A DNA stretch of 64,000 nucleotides from Verrucomicrobiales bacterium (GTDB lineage Bacteria > Verrucomicrobiota > Verrucomicrobiia > Limisphaerales > CANJXF01). Both the position numbers and the translations under genes were made by a program. Below the pieces are notes generated by a model that saw only the letters and a list, made by a program, of their open reading frames with translations, did not search any database and was not told where the DNA came from. The stretch spans positions 1 to 64,000 of the forward strand of contig CANJXF010000015.1 of NCBI GenBank assembly GCA_947478865.1, in the 5' to 3' direction. Numbering within the stretch: position 1 is the stretch's first letter; each line of letters begins with the position of its first letter. Below are positions 40,300-48,483 of the stretch, piece after piece.

Positions 40300-41789
40300 T
40301 TCGTCAGTCCTTCGCGTTGCAATAGTTTTGAAAGTTTGTCTTCCGCTGCATAGGCGTCCGCCAAAGCGCTTTGGAGATTTTTAACAGCTTCGGCAACGGT
40401 CATGTGTTTTTCGGTATTCACGCGTTCGATGTATCGAGGGATATTTAGGTTCCAATCGTTTCTGCTGATGTCGTCATGAGTGACGACTTTGGCCACACCG
40501 TCTACATCGGCGTAATTGGCGTACAACTGAAAGATTTGATTGGCATGCTCAGGTTCCAGAGTGTTTTGCTTACGACCGGTTTTTAAAAAAGTTGATCCAT
40601 CGATAATCAGCAGTTTGCCGCGACGAGGCGGTTTCTTTCTGGCCCGGAAAATCAAAAGGCAAGCGGACAAACTTGCACCGTAAAAAAGATTGGGGCCGAG
40701 GCCGATAACGGCTTCGAGCGTGTCCATCTCCAAAATTTTACGACGAATTTTTCCTTCAACTCCCATGCGGAACAGAACCCCGTGAGGCAACACGACTGCC
40801 ATCCGGCCCGTTGTAGACATGGACTTAACCATGTGCTGCACCCAGGCGTAATCGCCGCTGCTTTTTGACGGAACACCAGCAAAATTGCGCCCGTAACGAT
40901 CGTTGATCCAAGCGTCTTCGCCCCACTGCTCTAGTGAAAACGGTGGATTTGCGATGGTGCAGTCAAATGTAGACAACCTGTCACCGGAGAAAAACGCAGG
41001 CTCACGCAGAGTGTCTCCTCGGACGATCTGGAAATCTTCGATGCCGTGCAAAAACAGGTTGATCCTCGCGATAGCAGCGGTCGTCAGGTTCTTTTCCTGC
41101 CCGTAGATTTTCCCCCATAGTTTTTTGACGCTGCCTCCAGCGTCTCTGACGTGCTGGATCGCGCCAAGGAGCATGCCGCCTGTGCCGCAGGCGGGATCGT
41201 AAATCGTCTCGCCCTCTTTCGGATTCAGAATGCGGATCAACAATCGGACGACGCTCCGTGGCGTGTAAAACTCACCCGCTTTGCGGTTGGTTTGGTCGGC
41301 GAACTTTTTGATTAAATATTCGTAAGCCTGGCCCAGGACATCATCGTCGATGTCTTTGTTAGCCAGGGAAATTTTGGAAAAATGTTCAACGAGATCGCGC
41401 AGGAGCGCGTCGGAAAGACGGTTTTTATTGCTCCAGCCCGCGTCACCGAAAATTCCGTAGAGTGTGCTCGGATTCGCTTTTTCAATTTCGCGCAGCGCTC
41501 GCTGGATCGCTTGTCCGACGTTCGTCGTCTTCGATCTGACATCGCTCCAATGACTACCCTGTGGAATCTGAAAACGATGGTTCTCGGCAAACTGGGCGAA
41601 GGCGATATCGCCTGAAGATTCCTTCAGCGCGATCTGGAACTCTTCGTCGTAGACATCGCTGACGCGTTTGAAAAACAGCAACGGAAAAATGAAAGTTTTA
41701 AAATCCGATGCGTCAACCGGGCCGCGCAAAATGTTCGCGGCCTCCCACAGATGAGATTCAAGTTGTTGAAGCGTTGTTGTTTTGTCCAT
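40296..41789 (-). CDS. hsdM: Type I restriction enzyme, M subunit (first copy)
   Basis: This 497-aa N6-adenine methyltransferase heads the operon. Motif I is D198-P-A-C-G-T-G-G and motif IV N281-P-P-F284, both intact. The N-terminus (LESHLWEAANILRGPVDASDFKTFIFPLLFFKRVSDVYDEEFQ) is the same HsdM N-domain as in the second copy. The C-terminus is helical, as expected for S-subunit contact. One S and one R gene serve two M genes in the operon. The first ATG is used; a palindrome lies 12 bp upstream. Confidence 0.94.
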   Translation of the reverse strand: MDKTTTLQQLESHLWEAANILRGPVDASDFKTFIFPLLFFKRVSDVYDEEFQIALKESSGDIAFAQFAENHRFQIPQGSHWSDVRSKTTNVGQAIQRALREIEKANPSTLYGIFGDAGWSNKNRLSDALLRDLVEHFSKISLANKDIDDDVLGQAYEYLIKKFADQTNRKAGEFYTPRSVVRLLIRILNPKEGETIYDPACGTGGMLLGAIQHVRDAGGSVKKLWGKIYGQEKNLTTAAIARINLFLHGIEDFQIVRGDTLREPAFFSGDRLSTFDCTIANPPFSLEQWGEDAWINDRYGRNFAGVPSKSSGDYAWVQHMVKSMSTTGRMAVVLPHGVLFRMGVEGKIRRKILEMDTLEAVIGLGPNLFYGASLSACLLIFRARKKPPRRGKLLIIDGSTFLKTGRKQNTLEPEHANQIFQLYANYADVDGVAKVVTHDDISRNDWNLNIPRYIERVNTEKHMTVAEAVKNLQSALADAYAAEDKLSKLLQREGLTK

Positions 41790-41800
41790 CTACAGAGCGC

Positions 41801-41814
41801 GAACGATATTGTTC
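41801..41814. promoter_or_regulatory. Palindrome before hsdM
   Basis: GAACGATATTGTTC is an inverted repeat with 6 of 7 matching positions and starts 12 bp upstream of the hsdM ATG, in the leader of the operon. It could be an operator for a repressor or controller. No -10/-35 pair is clear beside it. Confidence 0.3.
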
Positions 41815-42649
41815 ACGTGGATTTTAACCAGAAGAAAGTCCCCTCGCCACACAAAGCTGCCCTGCCGGGCAACCACGCAAGAAGATAGTTTTTGTTTGCT
41901 CAACGACTCATAATTTTTTGCGTCAAGAGATTTGTTTAGAAGGTGTGGTCAGTACACACCACGTTGTGTTGAAACAGGGAGGTCTGTGTACAGACTCCCT
42001 CATACAGCGAATAACTCAATTTATTGCTGAGTTCGATGATGAAGTCGAACTGCGAGGAAATTGGAAAACTCGATGCACTGCCTGACGGCTGTACACAGTG
42101 AGGGTGTTGGTAGGTTTGTATGCGCCGTGGCGTTTCTTCCACGACTGGGGCCGAACTTAGTGCTGCGTGTATACTCTTTCGGTTTGGGCTTCGAAGTCTG
42201 TCTCTGTTCCTCAAACTTTCCAAATACTGGTCACTACGGCACCCGGCACTCTGATTCCTGGGCTAACTGATCGCTCCACCACCTGAAGGACTTTTTGTGG
42301 GAACCATACCCATCCCTCAGGCAAATCTAGCTTTCAGCAAGTGTTAACACCTGCCCATTTCTCCTGGACTTATGTTTTATACGAGACGAGTCACTGTCTG
42401 TACCCGACGCAATCCGCCTGCTCTGCAGGGGTATTGTATGTTTGAGAGGAGTAAACGGGCCTTCGACTCTCAAACAGCACTCTGGCGTTTATTATTTACT
42501 CGGCGGCGCGGCGCACTCAATGGGCCGGGCACATATCGTTGTTTACAAGTTCGGTGAAGCGCACTCAATGGGCCTCAGCAAGAAGAACCGGTTTTTTTTT
42601 AAATATTACGATGAAACATTTGCATACAAAAACTCTACGTTCTCGCAGA
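41815..42649. other. Long non-coding segment with inverted and direct repeats
   Basis: About 840 bp lie between the excisionase-like gene and the hsd operon leader without a credible gene; short frames here have no family pattern. It holds GGTGTG/CACACC (41942-41960), a 25-nt hairpin AGGGAGGTCTGT/ACAGACTCCCT (41976-42000), GTTTGAGAG/CTCTCAAAC (42440-42475) and a 16-bp direct repeat GCGCACTCAATGGGCC (42511-42526 and 42559-42574). TGTACAC-like cores recur. The promoter of the hsd operon must lie in or near it, and recombinase binding sites are possible. Confidence 0.55.
42511..42574 (+). repeat. 16-bp direct repeat pair
   Basis: GCGCACTCAATGGGCC occurs exactly at 42511-42526 and 42559-42574, 48 bp apart, just downstream of the excisionase-like gene. 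The spacing suggests binding sites for a DNA-architecture or recombination protein. Confidence 0.6.
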
Positions 42650-42946
42650 TCAATTCCCACGTGCCGCTGGCAGAATTCGGATCGCTACGTTATGAAGTTT
42701 TTCGGAATGCCGGTCGGGATGCCAATTGGTTTGGCGGCACACTCGATATTTTTCTAAATGATCCAAAATATCTTGCCGTTTAAAACGAACCCACCGACCG
42801 ACTTTGTAGTGCGGCAAAATGCCTCGCTTTATCCAGCCATCGACGGTTCGGATTGTTCCCAAGTCCAACATGTCTCGGACGTGTTCTTTCGTTAAAAAGT
42901 CCAGGGTGGCGTATACATTGTTGCTAAGAATTTCGTTTTCGTTCAT
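42650..42946 (-). CDS. Excisionase-like helix-turn-helix protein
   Basis: This 98-aa DNA-binding protein has the winged-helix pattern of phage/island excisionases (MerR-like HTH_17): FLTKEHVRDMLDLGTIRTVDGWIKRGILPHYKVGRWVRFKRQDILDHLEK. The RWVRF strand after the recognition helix is characteristic. It begins 21 bp after the end of the integrase gene on the same strand, the usual int-xis layout. It probably controls excision direction and may also act as a transcription factor. Confidence 0.8.
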   Translation of the reverse strand: MNENEILSNNVYATLDFLTKEHVRDMLDLGTIRTVDGWIKRGILPHYKVGRWVRFKRQDILDHLEKYRVCRQTNWHPDRHSEKLHNVAIRILPAARGN

Positions 42947-42967
42947 TCCCGTAAGAACCAGGGATTC

Positions 42968-44206
42968 TCACGCGACGTTTGTAGACGGCAACGAAACGAT
43001 ATTGTTGGGGCTGACTGGTCTGACGTTGAACCAGGATTGAGCGACGGCGGGCATTACCCGCTTCAGATAGTTCCGTTCGATGATCCGTGGGCTGTTTCCA
43101 GCTTCGTATGCGACTTTCGGAATGTCCTGAGTCTCGGCGACTCGGTAAGAAATAAAAGAATGCCTCAAGGCATTGTGCCTCCAAATTACCCCGGCTTTTT
43201 CAGCCAGCCACAAAAGCTGTTTGCTCATATTCGCAAAAGGCACGACCGGCCCCGATTCACGCACATGCGGACGGAGCCATTCTCGAAGCGCGTTCGACAT
43301 AGGTATCAGCCGTCTTATTTTAGTTTTTGAGTGGCTTGCACGCACTTGGATACACCCTTGTGCAAAATCGATGTCGGGCCATTCAAGTCGTTTGATTTCG
43401 GCGTGTCTGATGCCCGCGAATGCACCGAGCGCGAGGAACGGAATTAGCTCCGGGCGCGCTACGTTCAACAGCTTGGACAACTCTTCAGGTGTAAAAATTT
43501 GAATGTCATCGTGAACTTCGGTTGCCCGGTCAACATCCTTAATTCCCCGGTGATCTTTGGGCAGACAATCTCTTTTTTTGGCGAATTCGAACAAAGTTCC
43601 TAGGATGCGGCGAACGTTATTTCTGGTGCGTCCGCCAACTCCGAGCGAAGACAGATAATCTTCAATCTGCGCTGTCGTAATGCTGGCAATCGGACACTTG
43701 AAAGCTTTGCTAAACTTCGCCAAGCGAAGCTTCAAATCCTGCATGTAAACGGCACTGCGACCGTTTTGTCTCTTGTGCAAAAGTAACTCGTCTACAATTT
43801 CATCAACTGGTTTTGAAATGATCTTCTGTGAACGAGAAAAAGTCCGGGCCGCTTCGACAATAAGCTTGGAATCACCCACAAGGCTAAATGCCTCTGCGAA
43901 AATTTCCGCAGCTTTTTCAAGACTCACACCCGTAGGCATCAGTGTCGTCAATGATCGCACGTAAGAAAGTCGATCGTCACTTTTGAGCGCCAATACGTCC
44001 AGTTCGCCCCTCGATAGGTTTTTCGCAACGGACATTGCTTCGCTGTGAACTTCGTCAAACTTTGACCGGACAAAACGCACCACTTTGTGACCGTTGAAAT
44101 ATCGCAACTGATACGACACATAGCCGCGAGAGGATTTATGTTCGTAGACAGTCACGACGGTGCTGCCATGTTTTACTTGGAGTGGGAATTTTCGGTTCGT
44201 CTTCAT
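42968..44206 (-). CDS. int: Tyrosine recombinase (island integrase)
   Basis: This 412-aa integrase has an N-terminal arm-binding part, a SAM-like core-binding domain near residues 145-215 and a catalytic domain from about 230. Visible catalytic elements are Arg in FAGIRHAEIKRLEW, Lys in SHSKTKIRRLIPMS, the H-x-L-R-H box (HNALRHSFISY) and the nucleophile Tyr in ERNYLK. The usual GHS before the nucleophile reads GNS, so one His is Asn. It lies 108 bp from the ssrA 3' end, transcribed away from it, as is typical of tmRNA-integrated islands. Confidence 0.9.
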   Translation of the reverse strand: MKTNRKFPLQVKHGSTVVTVYEHKSSRGYVSYQLRYFNGHKVVRFVRSKFDEVHSEAMSVAKNLSRGELDVLALKSDDRLSYVRSLTTLMPTGVSLEKAAEIFAEAFSLVGDSKLIVEAARTFSRSQKIISKPVDEIVDELLLHKRQNGRSAVYMQDLKLRLAKFSKAFKCPIASITTAQIEDYLSSLGVGGRTRNNVRRILGTLFEFAKKRDCLPKDHRGIKDVDRATEVHDDIQIFTPEELSKLLNVARPELIPFLALGAFAGIRHAEIKRLEWPDIDFAQGCIQVRASHSKTKIRRLIPMSNALREWLRPHVRESGPVVPFANMSKQLLWLAEKAGVIWRHNALRHSFISYRVAETQDIPKVAYEAGNSPRIIERNYLKRVMPAVAQSWFNVRPVSPNNIVSLPSTNVA

Positions 44207-44282
44207 GGCAACTGAGAACCGAAGAAATTCGAGCGGACTTTCAGAAATCCGTCAGAAATTTGTATACAAAACCGGTGGGAAA

Positions 44283-44307
44283 CAAAAAAAGCCCTGAAAA
44301 CAGGGCT
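44283..44307 (-). terminator. Terminator of ssrA
   Basis: A 7-bp stem (AGCCCTG 44290-44296 with CAGGGCT 44301-44307) and a 4-nt loop are followed on the minus strand by six or more T. It lies 8 bp beyond the tmRNA 3' end, inside the island, so the island supplies the current terminator of ssrA. Confidence 0.85.
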
Positions 44308-44314
44308 AAAGAAG

Positions 44315-44339
44315 TGGTGGAGGCGCCGGGAATTGAACC
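44315..44339 (+). repeat. attR: ssrA-side attachment site
   Basis: This 25-bp segment is the T-arm and acceptor end of the tmRNA (minus strand) and is identical to 12233-12257. It marks the core in which the integrase recombined. Because the island carries this copy, ssrA stays intact. Confidence 0.92.
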
Positions 44340-44666
44340 CGGGTCCTTAGTAAACAAACCAGCCGCGACTACATGCTTATCCAGAGTAATATTTTCTGCT
44401 ATGTGATGGCGCTCTGACTCGAGTCACACTGCCTAGTCCGCATGAAATTTCTCGGCTGAAAACGCGCGGTCTCCATTTCCAGCCATGCCTGCTGTTTACG
44501 TCCAATCACCGTAGCAGGTGTTCAGTGGTGAACGTCGGAGCCTTAGGCTGCGAGAGCTAACTCTTCGTTTGCTTTTATGTTTTGGTTCGATTTTTTACGA
44601 GGCCAACGAACCGTCCTCGGCATGCCGCCTCTGGCGTATTTCCAAAGTCGAAACCAGTACGCCCCC
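44315..44666 (-). ncRNA. ssrA: Transfer-messenger RNA (tmRNA)
   Basis: This 352-nt RNA rescues stalled ribosomes and tags the nascent peptide for proteolysis. The 5' end reads GGGGGCGTACTGGTTTCGAC; its first seven bases pair (one G-U) with the 3' acceptor CGCCTCC, followed by ACCA encoded in the gene. The T-arm is CCGGG-TTCAATT-CCCGG. A resume frame ends GCA AAC GAA GAG TTA GCT CTC GCA GCC TAA, giving the tag ANEELALAA or a slightly longer form beginning upstream. It is the integration target of the island and keeps full tRNA-like ends. Confidence 0.95.
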
Positions 44667-44706
44667 CCAAGGTGACGCGCGAATATCCAATAGAAATCGC
44701 GCGCGG

Positions 44707-45813
44707 TCAACCGTTGCGCACAAACATTTTTCCGGGCAGCTGGCGGATCAGCCGTTTCATCTCCAGCCCAAGCAAGGCCACAGAAACGGTGGAGCTGGGC
44801 AATCCACAACGGCGAATGACTTCGTCGGTGCTGGAGGCGTCTTTGCTCAGCGAGTCGTAGATTGCCTGTTCGTTTTGGGAAAGTGTAAGCGTGGGCAAGA
44901 CCCCGGTTTCACTCGCGCCGATGGGTCGATTGCTCGTGGGAAAAAGATATTCAAATTCGCTCAAGATATCTTCCGCGCCTTCGCAAAGTTTCGCCCCTTT
45001 TTTAATCAATTCATGACAGCCTTTGCTTCGTGGGGAATCGATTCTCCCCGGCACGGCGAAAACCTGCCGGCCGTATTCAACGGCCATGTTCGCGGTAATC
45101 AATGCCCCACTCGTAAGATTGGCTTCCACGACGACGGTTCCCATTGTCATACCTGCGACAATTCGGTTGCGGATGGGGAAACTTTGTTTGTCGGCCTTGC
45201 GATTGAACGGGAATTGCGTCACGACCGCGCCGGTTTCGGAAATTCGCTGAAACAGCTCGGCGTTCTCCGTTGGAAATACAATATTTATACCCGTACCAAG
45301 AACGGCAATCGTCCGGCCTTTGGCGCTCAACACGCCCTGGTGCGCAGCGGTATCGATGCCGCGCGCGCCGCCGCTTACAACAGTCACGCCGATGTAAGCG
45401 AGTTGGTAGCTGAGTTTGCGCGCGATCTCAATTCCATAATGGGTCGTCAGGCGCGAACCGACCATCGCGACGCAATTTTTGTCCTTGGCCGTAAGTTCGC
45501 CTTTGACGTAAAGGACGATTGGCGGATCGTAAATCTGTCGCAGCAATTCCGGATAGTGTTCGTCTGACTGGATAAGAATATGGCAACCGTATTCCTGAAT
45601 GCGTTTCAACTCGCCGCTGAGATCGATCGTTTTCTCCCAATTGGAAATTGAATCAGCGACTTCTTCCCCAATGCCACGCACCTGGAGAAGTTGCCCTTTG
45701 CTGGCGCTAAGAATGGAGGGCGCTTCCCCAAAATATTCGAGCAATTGTCGCACGCGAACCGGCCCGACGTGCTCAATCATATTCAGCGCCACAAATGCTT
45801 CCCGAGAATCCAT
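44707..45813 (-). CDS. dprA: DNA processing protein A
   Basis: This 368-aa protein loads RecA on incoming single-stranded DNA during natural transformation. After an N-terminal helix-hairpin-helix-like region (LLEYFGEAPSILSASKGQLLQVRGIGEE), the extended Rossmann fold shows VAMVGSRLTTHYG, VVSGGARGIDTAAH, VLGTGINIVFPTEN, FPIRNRIVAGM and ANLTSGALITANMAVEYGR. A C-terminal winged-helix domain follows (SSTDEVIRRCGLPSSTVSVALLGLEMKRLI). It begins 40 bp beyond the 5' end of ssrA, on the same strand. All motifs are intact. Confidence 0.95.
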   Translation of the reverse strand: MDSREAFVALNMIEHVGPVRVRQLLEYFGEAPSILSASKGQLLQVRGIGEEVADSISNWEKTIDLSGELKRIQEYGCHILIQSDEHYPELLRQIYDPPIVLYVKGELTAKDKNCVAMVGSRLTTHYGIEIARKLSYQLAYIGVTVVSGGARGIDTAAHQGVLSAKGRTIAVLGTGINIVFPTENAELFQRISETGAVVTQFPFNRKADKQSFPIRNRIVAGMTMGTVVVEANLTSGALITANMAVEYGRQVFAVPGRIDSPRSKGCHELIKKGAKLCEGAEDILSEFEYLFPTSNRPIGASETGVLPTLTLSQNEQAIYDSLSKDASSTDEVIRRCGLPSSTVSVALLGLEMKRLIRQLPGKMFVRNG

Positions 45814-45924
45814 GCGCAGTGGTTACTGATTTTTTAAAACCGTCGCAAGCTTAAGCTGAGAAAGATGGTTTCTTCCAAGTTGAAAATTGCCTGGGCATCC
45901 GGCAACGGCATGGTCTGGCTTCCT

Positions 45925-47385
45925 TTAGAGTAAGCGCGCCTGCAATTCCTCTTTGGCAATGGCTTCGCTGAGTCCCTCGATTTTCGAACGGCGGCGTTCC
46001 ATGATGTGCTTATCCACGAGTGGATCGTAAGCCACGGGATAATTTCCATCATAGCAAGCCATGCAGAAAGAGTTCTTCGGCAAACCCGTGGCGCGCACCA
46101 TTCCGTCCTGCGATAGATAATGGAGCGAATCGGCGCTGAGATAACTGCGAATTTGATCCAGGGAGTAATTGGCAGCCATCAATTTATTGCGGTCGGGAAA
46201 ATCAATTCCATAGACGCACGGGTTCATGTGCGGCGGACAACTGACGAGCACGTGAACTTCCTTTGCGCCGGCTTCCTTCAAGTTGTTCACGCGCGCTTTG
46301 CAGGTCGTGCCGCGCACAATGGAATCATCGACAATGATGACGCGTTTACCTTTGACGAGCTCCGCGATTAAATTGAGTTTCACGCGCACATTGAAGTCGC
46401 GAATCAATTGCGACGGCTGAAGAAAGCTGCGGCCGACATAATGATTGCGCACGAACGCCATTTCATACGGAATGCCGGATTCGAGCGAATAGCCCAACGC
46501 GGCGCTATTGCCGCTGTCGGGCACTGGAATCACCAGGTCCGCGTCGATCGAATGTTCGCGGGCCAATTCACGCCCCATTTCAACGCGGACTTTGTAAACA
46601 TTCCGGTTATTAATGTTGCTATCCGGCCGGGCGAAATAAACGTATTCAAAAATGCAAAAGGCGCGTCGCTCGTGTTCGGGAAAAGCTTGAATGCTGCGTA
46701 ACCCGTCCTTGTTAATAATCACGATTTCGCCGGGTTCCACATCCCGAACAAATTTGGCGTGAATCAAATCCAGCGCACACGTTTCACTCGCCAGAACCCA
46801 CGCATCGCCCACTTTTCCGATACAGAGTGGACGAAAGCCATGCGGGTCGCGCACGCCGATCAACTCCTGCTCAGTCATAATCGCGAGCGAATAAGAACCC
46901 TCAATCCGCCGGACCGTTTGCACGAGATTATTTTCGTGCCCACCAAGCGTTGGCTGGGCCATCAAATGCAAAATAATTTCGCTATCAACGGTGGTTTGAA
47001 AAATCGAACCGTTGGCTTCGAGCGCTTCGCGCAACGCGGCGGCGTTAGTGAGATTTCCGTTGTGCGCGATGGCGATTTGCCCGCGAGCACAATCGACCGT
47101 CAATGGTTGGGCGTTGCGCAAATGTGATGAACCGGTGGTGGAATAACGGGTGTGGCCGAGCGCCACAGTGCCGGGAAGGCTGTGCAGAACATCGCCGTTA
47201 AAAATCTGCGAGACGAGTCCCATCCCTTTATGGGTGCAAAAGTTTTTCCCATCAAAGCTGACAATGCCAGCGCTCTCTTGCCCGCGATGCTGCAACGCGT
47301 AGAGTCCGTAATAAGTCAGTTCCGCGGCATTGGGATGCCCAAAAATCCCGAATACACCGCAATAATGTTTTGGATAGTTTTGCAT
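45925..47385 (-). CDS. purF: Amidophosphoribosyltransferase
   Basis: This 486-aa enzyme makes phosphoribosylamine from PRPP and glutamine, the first step of purine synthesis. ATG 47385 is chosen because it puts the nucleophile Cys (HYCGVFGIFG) about residue 9 after a short propeptide; the frame continues to a TTG 15 bp upstream. Glutaminase motifs QHRGQESAGI and GHTRYSTTGSS and the PRPP motif VIIVDDSIVRGTT are all present. The family average is about 480-500 aa. It lies upstream of dprA on the same strand with a 111-bp gap and no clear terminator. Confidence 0.95.
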   Translation of the reverse strand: MQNYPKHYCGVFGIFGHPNAAELTYYGLYALQHRGQESAGIVSFDGKNFCTHKGMGLVSQIFNGDVLHSLPGTVALGHTRYSTTGSSHLRNAQPLTVDCARGQIAIAHNGNLTNAAALREALEANGSIFQTTVDSEIILHLMAQPTLGGHENNLVQTVRRIEGSYSLAIMTEQELIGVRDPHGFRPLCIGKVGDAWVLASETCALDLIHAKFVRDVEPGEIVIINKDGLRSIQAFPEHERRAFCIFEYVYFARPDSNINNRNVYKVRVEMGRELAREHSIDADLVIPVPDSGNSAALGYSLESGIPYEMAFVRNHYVGRSFLQPSQLIRDFNVRVKLNLIAELVKGKRVIIVDDSIVRGTTCKARVNNLKEAGAKEVHVLVSCPPHMNPCVYGIDFPDRNKLMAANYSLDQIRSYLSADSLHYLSQDGMVRATGLPKNSFCMACYDGNYPVAYDPLVDKHIMERRRSKIEGLSEAIAKEELQARLL

Positions 47386-47548
47386 GACAAATTGAAACAA
47401 CCGCGCGCCGCTTTTCAGCCTTGCGGAATCAATCGCGCAAGCCTCAAGTCGGACTCACATTGTTCCTTAACATTTCGGAATCGCAACTGGGAAATCAGGG
47501 TTGAGAATCCACCCGGAAGTTCACGAAGCTTTCTGACGAAAGCTGCCG

Positions 47549-48310
47549 TTAAACAGGCGGCTTTAACGAAGTTTGCTTGCGAAAAACGCAGTCCATTTGA
47601 ACCAAAAGCATGTCGGACCGATTCGCGTGGTTCAAATCGAAGATGTTCAAAAGTGCAAACCCGAGCTCTTTCATGAGCGCAAAAATTTCGAACACCGCCT
47701 GCTGAGACCATGAGGCGTCGCGCATCAAGGACAGTTCTACAATAATAGTGTCTACGTTTTGCTGGATGAATTTTGCGCCGCCTTGGAGAACCTTCAGTTC
47801 ATGGCCTTCGACATCAATTTTCATCAGGTCAATTTTTTGCGTTGGAAGTCTGGAGGCAATATCATCCAACCGTGAGAGGGTGATGGTTTCTTTGCCAATT
47901 TCGCGAACGTGCGGGTTGAAAAATTTATGAAAAGCGGGTTGCGCTTGAATCGAGTTCGCGCCGTTAAAATTGGTGAGGTTTATTTCCCCCTTGGCGTTGA
48001 CGTCGGACAGCGCCTCATTGAAATAGGTAACACGATCTCCATAGTGAACAAGACGCTGTTTGAGAGCATTGAAAGTTCCGGAAACCGGTTCAAAGCAAAT
48101 AAGTTTACAGTTAGGATAAGAACGAAGGGCTGCTTCGGCCACTTTCCCTTCGTTCGCCCCCACATCGAGGATGGTTTGAGGAATAATTTCAGACGGAATG
48201 GCATCAAATGGGTGAAACCTACTCTTCCCGAATGGAATTTTCTGCCAAACTTTGGTCGCGAGGGGCGGCATGAGTTCCGAAAAGGTAATTGGGGTATTAA
48301 ACAAGATCAT
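47549..48310 (-). CDS. FkbM-family methyltransferase
   Basis: This 253-aa SAM-dependent methyltransferase has motif I D49-V-G-A-N-E-G, then CFEPVSGTFNALKQRL, FNEALSDVNAKGEINLTNF and the FkbM-type DLMKIDVEGHELKVLQGG. The family often methylates sugars in polysaccharide loci, and its place beside glycosyltransferase genes supports that. The exact acceptor is unknown. It is transcribed leftward, as are the two glycosyltransferase genes that follow to the right. Confidence 0.88.
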   Translation of the reverse strand: MILFNTPITFSELMPPLATKVWQKIPFGKSRFHPFDAIPSEIIPQTILDVGANEGKVAEAALRSYPNCKLICFEPVSGTFNALKQRLVHYGDRVTYFNEALSDVNAKGEINLTNFNGANSIQAQPAFHKFFNPHVREIGKETITLSRLDDIASRLPTQKIDLMKIDVEGHELKVLQGGAKFIQQNVDTIIVELSLMRDASWSQQAVFEIFALMKELGFALLNIFDLNHANRSDMLLVQMDCVFRKQTSLKPPV

Positions 48311-48483
48311 AGATGATGATTGATTGGGACCAAAATAGCTTGCAAAGCCACGGTTGATTATACGTATTCGTCGGAACTAGTTTTCGCAACTCGGAACAGC
48401 AGCTTGAGTTCTGATGATAACAAAGAGCTGTTTTGACCTGCAAGCCCCACGTGTTGTGATTCAAATTTGGCATTCAAGCAGGC

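Larger units (their letters stand above)
12233..44339. mobile_element. Genomic island integrated in the tmRNA gene (about 32.1 kb)
   Basis: A 25-bp sequence identical to the 3' end of ssrA occurs at 12233-12257 and, inside the intact ssrA, at 44315-44339, in direct orientation. Between the copies lie a tyrosine recombinase right beside ssrA, an excisionase-like gene, a serine resolvase, a metal-efflux cluster and an expanded type I restriction operon. tmRNA genes are known integration targets for tyrosine-recombinase islands, and duplication of the gene's 3' end is the expected scar. No conjugation or phage structural genes are visible, so the element looks integrative but not self-transmissible. 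Confidence 0.9.

Noticed and set aside
41936-42223. 95-codon leftward frame upstream of the hsd operon
   Set aside because: It runs across two inverted repeats, has no family pattern and an unlikely composition.
42440-42574. CRISPR-like repeats
   Set aside because: Only two copies of a 16-bp repeat and one hairpin; no regular spacer array and no cas genes.
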